From Planctomycetota bacterium (GTDB lineage: Bacteria; Planctomycetota; UBA1135; GCA-002686595): a stretch of DNA of 5,119 nucleotides. Positions 1 through 5,119 of this stretch are shown in pieces. The notes under the pieces were generated by a model. The model was not told the origin of the DNA, searched no databases, and worked only from the letters and a program-made list of their open reading frames with translations. The position numbers and the translations under genes are program-made. The DNA is taken from assembly GCA_016764635.1 (NCBI GenBank), contig JAESRM010000114.1, positions 3,457-8,575 on the forward strand, given 5' to 3'. Numbering within the stretch: the first letter of the stretch is position 1; each line of letters begins with the position of its first letter.

Positions 1-802
1 ACACCGGCCCTTTCGTCCAGGGACCCAGCTCCCCGCTCCACGTGGGCCATGGCCCGGAACTCTCGCGCCGCTCCTCCCCATCCCAGCGCCTAAGAATCTT
101 GCGCGTGATGAAGTGATACAAGGGTTTGCCCGTGCGGCGCCAAACAAGCGAAAGAGGCCGTCTGCGAAGGCCCGCTCCGGCGCCCGCGCCGATGGCCTGC
201 TCGATAGAGACACCCTCGGGACCGCGCCCATCGCGCAGGTAGCGGCGCCTGTGCTTTTGCACGTGACGCAGGTCTTCGTGACAGCGACTGCGAAACACTT
301 TGGTATCGCCCAAATGCACCGAAGCCAATTGGAAGTCGATCAAACCCGGGTAGCCCTGTGCATCGACCATGATGTTCTGTTCCTTGTGCAGATCATTGTG
401 GCAGATACCCTGCGCGTGGACCGCAACCACGAGCTCCTCCAACCTATCGAAGAAATTGACCGGGAGTGATGCGGCCTGGTGCAAGGCCGAGCCCATAGTC
501 GCTTCACGAACGAGTGAGTTTTTTGCCGCCGGCACGCCCCTCCCTGGCGATGCGAGCCCCATCACCTCTCCGTGCAATGACCCCGCCGAATCCAACAGGC
601 GGGGCATGCCAGGCACCAGGGCCAAGCGCAGCAATGCCACCCGCTCGCGCCCCATCAAGCGCCGCGCCAACCACCCCGAAAAAGGCCACTTGCCACCACA
701 AGCCACCCGGCGAATCCAAGCCGTCCCCTGCCCTTCACGCTCGATCCACTCCACCCGACCGAGGGAGTCTTCTTTCAATATCCGGATTGTATAAGGGGCC
801 AT
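1..802 (-). CDS. RIO/Kdo-kinase-like (LPS kinase family-like) protein, C-terminus cut by window edge
   Basis: The reading frame is open from the ATG at 802-800 to the left edge, giving 267 visible residues and no stop. An in-frame TGA at 925-923, with no ATG, GTG or TTG between it and 802, makes this the first usual start. The catalytic loop is H135-N-D137-L-H-K140-E-Q-N143, followed by a metal-binding D156-F157-Q, where classical kinases have DFG. The short N-lobe has no clear glycine loop. Its RRVACGG segment (31-37) and RER (52-54) resemble Kdo/LPS kinases, and an Arg may stand where the ATP-binding Lys usually lies. The region after 170 is very basic. By family knowledge this would be a cytoplasmic or membrane-associated small phosphotransferase acting on a sugar, lipid or protein. 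The substrate cannot be told. No signal peptide or membrane segment is visible. It is divergent from the ABC operon. The kinase fold is fairly sure; the subfamily is inference. Confidence 0.8.
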   Translation of the reverse strand, partial: MAPYTIRILKEDSLGRVEWIEREGQGTAWIRRVACGGKWPFSGWLARRLMGRERVALLRLALVPGMPRLLDSAGSLHGEVMGLASPGRGVPAAKNSLVREATMGSALHQAASLPVNFFDRLEELVVAVHAQGICHNDLHKEQNIMVDAQGYPGLIDFQLASVHLGDTKVFRSRCHEDLRHVQKHRRRYLRDGRGPEGVSIEQAIGAGAGAGLRRRPLSLVWRRTGKPLYHFITRKILRRWDGEERRESSGPWPTWSGELGPWTKGPV

Positions 803-813
803 GGCTGGCCCTA

Positions 814-820
814 CGGTAGC
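814..820 (-). repeat. CGGTAGC heptamer, copy 1 (upstream of kinase)
   Basis: Read with the kinase gene this is GCTACCG, part of the octamer GCTACCGT at 820-813, ending 10 nt before the ATG. The same octamer precedes the secreted protein gene at 4478-4471. Its role is unknown; it could be a protein-binding site, a leader element or coincidence. Confidence 0.3.
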
Positions 821-1010
821 TGGTTCTCGCTCCCCATCAAGCAGGATTCCTGTCTGCCCCCTTGGACCGTGCCACGGACCGAGTCCATCGCTCGCTGGCC
901 TCGCCAGTACTCCCCCACTCGGTCAAACCCCATGCCCTGCACCCCACGGCTTGCCCGGGTACGCTCGAACCCAAATGCGAACCTGGGCGCCGCCCCACCG
1001 GGCTAGTTTA

Positions 1011-1045
1011 GTGATTCGGTAGCAAACAACGGGTACCGTGATTCG
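1011..1045 (+). repeat. 8-bp direct repeat GTGATTCG, 27-bp period
   Basis: Identical copies of GTGATTCG lie at 1011-1018 and 1038-1045, in the less GC-rich pocket 20-55 bp ahead of the ATPase start. The second copy runs into TTCGAA and is preceded by the palindrome GGTACC (1032-1037). Spacing and place suit an operator for the transporter operon or the divergent kinase, but two short copies can arise by chance. Confidence 0.3.
1017..1023 (-). repeat. CGGTAGC heptamer, copy 2 (divergent region)
   Basis: This second copy of CGGTAGC overlaps the end of the first GTGATTCG repeat. It shares the longer match CGGTAGCAA with the copy at 4472-4480. It lies 42 bp before the ATPase start, on the opposite strand relative to that gene compared with the other two copies. 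Confidence 0.3.
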
Positions 1046-1065
1046 AAATCAGTGAGCTTCCGCCC

Positions 1066-2019
1066 ATGACCGAGTCCTCCACAATTCCCCAGGCCCCTCC
1101 CGGCCCGGGCTCCATCCGCGTGCGCGGTCTGAGTAAATCGTTCGGCACGAACCAGGCCTTGTGCCCCATGGACCTGGACATTCAAGGCGGGGGTATCGTG
1201 GGCCTGATCGGGCCCAACGGCAGCGGCAAGAGCACCTTGATGCGCAGCCTGATCGGTTTGATCCGCCCCGACGCGGGTTCGGTCTGGATCGACGGCCTTG
1301 AGCTCAAGGGCGATGGTCGCAATATACGCGAACGCCTGACCTACGCCCCGGGCGAAATGGGCGTCTACCGGGAGATGCGCGGTCGCGACCACCTGGACTG
1401 GTTCTTGCGCGGACGGGACAAGGCCACCCTGGCACGCGCCCAGGAACTGGCCACGGGCTTCGGCCTGCCCCTGGAACGCCGCATGGGCTCCTACAGCCAC
1501 GGCATGAAGCGCCAACTGGTCTTTGCCGCAGCCATGGGCCCCGACGTGCCCGTGCGCATCCTGGACGAAATAACCGAGGGCCTGGACCCCTCCCGCAGGA
1601 CCCTGGTCACCGAGTCCCTGCGCAAGGACGCGCTGACCGGCACGACGATCCTGCTCTCCTCCCACCACTTCGGCGAGGTGGACCGGGTTTGTGATCGCAT
1701 CCTGTTCATGCGCCAAGGCCAAATCATCGCCGACACCAAAGCCTCCGTCATCCACGATCGGGCCGCCCGCTTACTACGCCTCACTTGGAATTCGGAGGGT
1801 CCGGCCCAATCCGTACTCGATGCCCTTCCCGCAAACAGCTACGACAAAGCGCGCGTCGATGGAACCGAGCTCGTGCTCGAATTGACCCAACCCGACCCAC
1901 GGCCCACCCTGGCCCTGCTCGAAAAACTGACCGACCTGCCGGCCCCCGCCCAAGTGCAGTTCGGATCCAGCACCCTCAAAGCCATCTACCGCGACCTCTA
2001 CGGAGTGGAAGGAACCTGA
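1066..2019 (+). CDS. ABC transporter ATP-binding protein (ABC-2 exporter type)
   Basis: This is a 317-residue ATPase that would power export by the permease encoded next. Walker A is G49-PNGSGKS-T57. The Q-loop region reads YAPGE (93-97), without the usual Gln. The signature is degenerate, SYSHGM (142-147) with Q150. Walker B is VRILDE (163-168), followed by ITEGLDP, and the H-loop is S198-S-H200. After about residue 230 comes a roughly 85-residue tail, as in many drug, peptide or polysaccharide ABC-2 ATPases; its substrate role is unknown. An in-frame TGA about 30 nt upstream makes ATG 1066 the first start. No Shine-Dalgarno sequence is visible, and the protein has a Pro-rich N-terminal extension of about 15 residues. 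Its stop overlaps the permease start by one base, so the two are surely one operon. The family is certain, the substrate is not. Confidence 0.95.
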   Translation: MTESSTIPQAPPGPGSIRVRGLSKSFGTNQALCPMDLDIQGGGIVGLIGPNGSGKSTLMRSLIGLIRPDAGSVWIDGLELKGDGRNIRERLTYAPGEMGVYREMRGRDHLDWFLRGRDKATLARAQELATGFGLPLERRMGSYSHGMKRQLVFAAAMGPDVPVRILDEITEGLDPSRRTLVTESLRKDALTGTTILLSSHHFGEVDRVCDRILFMRQGQIIADTKASVIHDRAARLLRLTWNSEGPAQSVLDALPANSYDKARVDGTELVLELTQPDPRPTLALLEKLTDLPAPAQVQFGSSTLKAIYRDLYGVEGT

Positions 2020-2783
2020 TGCGACGCGACCTCATTTCCTACGCGATATTCAGCCTGTTCCTGTTCTTCATGCTGGAGGGCTTGCTGTATGCGGCCATCC
2101 ACTGGTGGCCCGCATTCACCGAGAACATGGGCGCACTCAAGTTGCTGGCTGCGCCCCTGCCCATCCTTGGCGAACAGATCAATCTGGTCGACAAGCTCGG
2201 CGCCCCGGCCTATGTGGCCGGCCAGCACTACTTCAAAGCCTGCAACATCCTGGGTTCCACCGCCGCGGTTCTCTTCGCCGCCAACGCCATCGCCGGCGAA
2301 GCCCAACGCGGCACGCTCGAGGTTTGGCTGGCGCGCCCGGTCTCGCGCCTGCGCCTGTACACGGAACGCTTCGTCATGGGCCAACTGGCCGTGGGTATCC
2401 CCGTGTTCCTCTCCAGCATGACCGTGCCGTACCTGCTGGAGACCGTGGGCACCTCCATGCATTACACGGACCTACTCCGCTGCAGTGTCTACCAAGCAAT
2501 TTTCCTCGGCACCCTCTTCAGCATCACCTTCGCGTTCTCCGCGCTAGGCCAACAACCGCTCAAGATTGCCTTCATCTTCTTGTTCCTGACCATCGCTGAA
2601 TTCGCGATCTACATGGTCAAGACCATCACGCACTACTCGATTTTCCGCTGGGCAGACATCCAAACCTTCGCCGCGATCATCGGTTCGAACACAATGCCCA
2701 TGGACCGCGTGGCGATCATGCTGGCAATCCAGGCGGCAGCATTTGCCACCGGCTTTGCAATCTTCCGCCGACGCAATCCTTAG
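2019..2783 (+). CDS. ABC-2 type transporter permease
   Basis: This is a 254-residue inner-membrane protein, the channel partner of the preceding ATPase. I predict six hydrophobic segments, at about residues 6-28, 74-92, 118-140, 152-174, 180-201 and 231-249. Between segments 2 and 3 lies the conserved ABC-2 loop GEAQRGTLEVWLARPVSR (93-110), the coupling stretch with the E..RGTLE..L..P.SR pattern. The long segment between helices 1 and 2 (about 29-73) would be the extracytoplasmic loop, and the C-terminus is a basic FRRRNP tail. I chose ATG 2019 because it overlaps the ATPase stop (TGATG), which implies translational coupling. The frame is open further upstream, but that part is a shadow of the ATPase gene. 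One permease gene suggests a homodimer with two ATPases. The substrate is unknown. Confidence 0.92.
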   Translation: MRRDLISYAIFSLFLFFMLEGLLYAAIHWWPAFTENMGALKLLAAPLPILGEQINLVDKLGAPAYVAGQHYFKACNILGSTAAVLFAANAIAGEAQRGTLEVWLARPVSRLRLYTERFVMGQLAVGIPVFLSSMTVPYLLETVGTSMHYTDLLRCSVYQAIFLGTLFSITFAFSALGQQPLKIAFIFLFLTIAEFAIYMVKTITHYSIFRWADIQTFAAIIGSNTMPMDRVAIMLAIQAAAFATGFAIFRRRNP

Positions 2784-2787
2784 AAGG

Positions 2788-4464
2788 CTAGAACGACACC
2801 GACAAGCCGTTGGAGAAGTTCGAAGTCCCGGCCCCATCCCTGTGCCAAAGTTGGAAGTGCCAGGTTTCGCCCGTTTGAATCAAGGGCGTGCCTGGCAAGG
2901 GCAAACTCACCGGAACGTCGAACCCTGAGCCCACGCCCGAAGTACCGGCCAGGTTTTGCAGCTCCCCAGTACCATCGAACCTTCCGATGGAATTGCGTTC
3001 GTCCCCGGCCACGTTGTAGCGACAGCAGGGCGCCGTGCCCGACCCGGATAGGCAAAGCTGCCCATTGCCGATCTGTATGCCAGGGTCTTGAAAGGCCGCC
3101 GAAACCAACATGTATCCAAACTCTCCAGGCGCCCCGTAGCGCGCTTCTAGGTGCAGCCCGGCGCCTTGCTGAGCCTGGCCCATCGCGCCGGACAGTTGAG
3201 TACTTGTCCCGACCCCATTCGGCACCGCAGGATCGCAAAAGACAACCCCCACCGGCGGGGAATCCGCGTGGCCCCGCACATCTAGATCGTAGGTGTTACA
3301 AGCGCTGAAGCTGGTCGGATGCACGCGCACTTCCAGCACCACCTGCACGCTCGCGCCACTGCGGTTGACCCACACCAAGGCCTCTCCATCCGAAGCCCCA
3401 GATGAATGCGTCAACGCCGCGCCATTGCCCGAAACACTGCACAACGGGTCGCTCGCTTCCCAGAGCCGGCAGTCCACATTGCCCGCGGCATGCAGGAATG
3501 CCAGAGACACTTCCAAGGAGCCCCCATCGGGCACCGTGTACGCAAAGTGATCCTCGTCGCCTTTCTCCACGAACAACCCGACCGCCACGCCATTGCTGCC
3601 AGGCGCCGCCTGGGCGCACGTGTCATTGTCCTCGAATCCATCGTCCGCGGCCCCCACACAAACATCCGGCCCCACGTACAGGTCGAAACCATACTCCGTA
3701 CAGCGCACCCCAAAATTGCTCGGCGCGACCCAAGCCTCCAACACCAATTGGGTGGGCGTCAATCCCATATAACTGTATTGGAAACCGGTCGACCCGAAGG
3801 GCACCAGCAGGGTGGTGCAATTTTGACTCCTGAGTCGGAAGACCATTTCGCCCCCCGAATCCTGCAATTCCACCACGCGCACAATGTCCCCTGGATTCAC
3901 CGCCAGGGTGTAGAAGTCCAAGTCCGAACGCCGGGAAGTCAAGTCCAAGTAGATGCCGGAGAGCAGCGGCACCGCCGACAGACAATCGTCATTGGGCTCA
4001 AAAGAATCATCCACGCCTGGACTGCAAAAACTGCCTTCCAGCTCCACACTGAGATCGTAGGTCGCACAAGGATCCGGATTCGAGGCCAACACAAACGGCC
4101 GAAAGAAAAACTCGATCGCATCCAAGGTGAAGTTCTCCACGAACACACCCCCGTCCTGGGCTGCCATAGAAACCCCATCACGCCACACCTGGAATCTCAA
4201 CGCGTTGTTGCTCGACAACACTTCCACCCGCATGCGATCCCCGGAAGGAACCAGCAGGGAGTAATAGTCCCGATCAAAGTCCGCCACGAAGAGATTCAAA
4301 TGAATCCCCACCGCAATCGGCGCCGCCGAAGCAAACGTATCATTCGGCTCAAAAGCATCCGCGTGGGAACCCGAACAGGGATCCCCAATGAATGCGGGAG
4401 CTTGAACCACAAGCAGCAGAAGGAAACACAAACCAATCAGCGGGCGGGGCAGGGGATTTTTCAC
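2788..4464 (-). CDS. Secreted protein with three PPC-like repeats and planctomycete-type C-terminal domain
   Basis: This gene encodes 558 residues from a GTG start at 4464-4462. I chose that start because it gives a short basic leader (KNPLPRP), a hydrophobic core at 9-20 and a likely cleavage after A-P-A24. The frame is open to a GTG at 4572, but that would put 36 extra residues before the signal. Three repeats follow at about 30-140, 147-262 and 269-396. Each has F-E-x-N-D (EPND, EPND, EDND), a small-residue strand and an Asp-rich D[RLE]D[YFH] motif, as in bacterial pre-peptidase C-terminal (PPC) domains. Cysteines bracket each repeat. Residues 408-558 form a fourth domain ending in GETWHFQLWHRD and NGLSVSF, a pattern I know from planctomycete exported proteins. 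There is no peptidase motif, lipobox, membrane anchor or sorting tail. It is probably a soluble or surface-bound extracellular binding protein; the function is unknown. It converges on the ABC permease gene with a 4-bp gap. Confidence 0.85.
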   Translation of the reverse strand: MKNPLPRPLIGLCFLLLLVVQAPAFIGDPCSGSHADAFEPNDTFASAAPIAVGIHLNLFVADFDRDYYSLLVPSGDRMRVEVLSSNNALRFQVWRDGVSMAAQDGGVFVENFTLDAIEFFFRPFVLASNPDPCATYDLSVELEGSFCSPGVDDSFEPNDDCLSAVPLLSGIYLDLTSRRSDLDFYTLAVNPGDIVRVVELQDSGGEMVFRLRSQNCTTLLVPFGSTGFQYSYMGLTPTQLVLEAWVAPSNFGVRCTEYGFDLYVGPDVCVGAADDGFEDNDTCAQAAPGSNGVAVGLFVEKGDEDHFAYTVPDGGSLEVSLAFLHAAGNVDCRLWEASDPLCSVSGNGAALTHSSGASDGEALVWVNRSGASVQVVLEVRVHPTSFSACNTYDLDVRGHADSPPVGVVFCDPAVPNGVGTSTQLSGAMGQAQQGAGLHLEARYGAPGEFGYMLVSAAFQDPGIQIGNGQLCLSGSGTAPCCRYNVAGDERNSIGRFDGTGELQNLAGTSGVGSGFDVPVSLPLPGTPLIQTGETWHFQLWHRDGAGTSNFSNGLSVSF

Positions 4465-4690
4465 CCACCCACGGTAGCAAGTCCCAAAATTACCGGAGCC
4501 GGGCCCCCCATTACGACGCAGTATTCGGCCCCAAAAGGACAATGCCCCTCCACCGTCTCCTTTCAGCCACACCCCGCGAGCCGCATGGCTCCAAGCTGCC
4601 TAGCCGCCAACCGTACACCCGGCTTCCCTCCAAGGTAAACGGGCCCGGCCCCAAGTCTTTTGAATCCCCACGCCTGGTAAGAAAACTAGG
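4465..4690. other. Intergenic spacer upstream of the secreted protein gene
   Basis: These 226 bases separate two genes on the minus strand. The spacer should carry the 3' end of the right-hand gene and the promoter or leader of the secreted protein. I see no strong terminator: the only GC-rich inverted repeat, at 4641-4651, makes a 4-bp stem with a 3-nt loop and no T run. I see no convincing -35/-10 pair. A third copy of CGGTAGC (4472-4478) sits just before the GTG. The part from 4465 to 4572 is open in the frame of the secreted protein but is Gly/Arg-rich, unlike a protein start. Confidence 0.5.
4472..4478 (-). repeat. CGGTAGC heptamer, copy 3 (upstream of secreted protein)
   Basis: Read with the gene this is TTGCTACCGT at 4480-4471, ending 6 nt before the chosen GTG start. 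It shares the octamer GCTACCGT with the copy before the kinase start and CGGTAGCAA with the copy at 1017-1025. Confidence 0.3.
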
Positions 4691-5119
4691 CTACTTGCCC
4701 TGCGCAGCAATGCGCTCTTTCACGAAGCGTAGAAACGCGGGCTCCGCCGCCTTCAGATCGAACCTCTTGAGGGCTTTGGCAAGGGCTTGTTCGCGAACTT
4801 CCACAAGGGAAGCCATGGTCAAGGGAACGCCGAGGGGCACCGCTTCCACGCGTGCCAACCACCCCTCGCGGATGTAACGAACGTAGCGTTTGATGAAGTC
4901 CTCGCCGCGCGAAGATCGCTGGCCATATTCCGAGTTCGTCAAGAACTCGATCCAGATCCAAGCCTGGGCGTAGTACTCGCGCGGGGCCGCGTAGAACTGT
5001 TGCTGGGAGAGATGTAGGAACACGTCGAGGCTCTCCAAGCCTTTGCCCGACTCGCCCAGCATTTCCGCCAAGGTGACCATATGCCCCGGCAACGGATCGA
5101 AGCCGACCACGCGCTGCTG
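4691..5119 (-). CDS. C-terminal fragment of a possible DUF1570/peptidase-MA-like protein
   Basis: The frame is open from the right edge to a TAG at 4693-4691, giving 142 residues of a protein whose N-terminus lies outside the window. An internal GTG at 5110 is not a believable start, because the frame continues in protein-like sequence to the edge. The visible part is all helical in character. It holds the segment REYYAQAWIWIEFL (47-60), followed by a charged helix FIKRYVRYIREG and a final FLRFVKERIAAQGK. An alternating Y-A-Q-A-W...FL stretch followed by a 'FxxFV' C-terminal helix recalls the end of planctomycete DUF1570 proteins, a gluzincin-like group. The catalytic HExxH, if any, would lie upstream and cannot be seen. 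The family is a guess; the coding call is strong. It is co-oriented with the secreted PPC protein, 226 bp upstream of it. Confidence 0.7.
   Translation of the reverse strand, partial: QQRVVGFDPLPGHMVTLAEMLGESGKGLESLDVFLHLSQQQFYAAPREYYAQAWIWIEFLTNSEYGQRSSRGEDFIKRYVRYIREGWLARVEAVPLGVPLTMASLVEVREQALAKALKRFDLKAAEPAFLRFVKERIAAQGK

Larger units (their letters stand above)
803..1065. other. Divergent intergenic region between kinase and ABC operon
   Basis: These 263 bases separate two start codons facing away from each other, so promoters for both genes should lie here. Most of it is as GC-rich as the genes. A less GC-rich pocket at about 1003-1060 directly precedes the ATPase gene and is the best place for a promoter or operator. 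It holds two copies of GTGATTCG, a GGTACC palindrome and one copy of CGGTAGC. I could not find a convincing -35/-10 pair on either strand. The open frames across it lack protein-like composition, so I call no gene. Confidence 0.55.

Noticed and set aside
113..794. Two plus-strand frames (113-469 and 369-794) opposite the kinase
   Set aside because: The minus strand has the catalytic loop and metal-binding motif in one uninterrupted frame, so these are shadows.
813..1005. Open minus-strand stretch of about 60 codons between two TAGs upstream of the kinase
   Set aside because: Its only ATG starts yield about 40 residues or fewer, with no protein-like pattern. It is in a different frame from the kinase, and I saw no homology that would suggest a frameshifted N-terminus.
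801..1022. 73-codon plus-strand frame in the divergent spacer
   Set aside because: It is Pro/Ser/Arg-rich with no recognisable pattern, and its start overlaps the kinase start codon on the other strand.
1003..1755. 250-codon minus-strand frame antisense to the ABC ATPase
   Set aside because: It has His/Ala/Gly/Gln-rich shadow composition, while the plus strand carries every ATPase motif.
2778..2787. CCTTAGAAGG inverted repeat at the convergent stops as a two-way terminator
   Set aside because: A 4-bp stem with a 2-nt gap is too short to fold and is expected by chance.
3406..4638. 410-codon open frame on the plus strand, antisense to the secreted protein
   Set aside because: Its product is rich in Arg, His, Pro and Gln with no hydrophobic core or domain pattern. 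The opposite frame has a signal peptide and clear repeats, so this is a shadow of a GC-rich gene.
4641..4651. GC-rich inverted repeat GGGCCCGGCCC as a terminator for the right-hand gene
   Set aside because: It gives at most a 4-bp stem with a 3-nt loop and no following T run.
4392..4877. 161-codon plus-strand frame across the right-hand spacer
   Set aside because: It overlaps the start of the secreted protein and the end of the right-hand gene, is Arg/Ser/Pro-rich and shows no domain.

Overview
The window is GC-rich and looks like a stretch of a Planctomycetota chromosome. Three things point there. The large secreted protein has three PPC-like 'EPND' repeats and a C-terminal domain ending in a GETWHFQLWHRD...SNFSNGLSVSF pattern, which I associate with planctomycete extracellular proteins. 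The small kinase-like protein has an HNDLHKEQN catalytic loop. No start codon has a convincing Shine-Dalgarno sequence. The assignment comes from motif recall; no database search was run.

Layout, left to right. (1) Positions 1-802, minus strand: a RIO/Kdo-kinase-like protein whose C-terminus lies beyond the left edge. (2) Positions 803-1065: a divergent intergenic region with a less GC-rich pocket near 1003-1060 and short repeated motifs. (3) Positions 1066-2783, plus strand: a two-gene ABC-2 type exporter operon, ATPase then six-helix permease, with the stop and start codons sharing one base (TGATG). (4) Positions 2788-4464, minus strand: a secreted PPC-repeat protein, convergent with the permease and separated from it by only 4 bp. 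(5) Positions 4465-4690: an intergenic spacer. (6) Positions 4691-5119, minus strand: the C-terminal 142 residues of a protein that may belong to the DUF1570/peptidase-MA-like group; its N-terminus is beyond the right edge.

The only clear functional unit is the ABC ATPase/permease pair, probably an exporter of unknown substrate. The two minus-strand genes on the right may be co-oriented neighbours, one certainly secreted, but nothing in the sequence proves that they work together. The kinase is divergent from the transporter and could share its control region.

I found no RNA genes, mobile elements, CRISPR array or obviously new multi-gene system. The observations most worth checking are a cysteine pair that brackets each PPC repeat at fixed positions, and a CGGTAGC heptamer that I found only three times, always in the intergenic spacers and twice just in front of a start codon.
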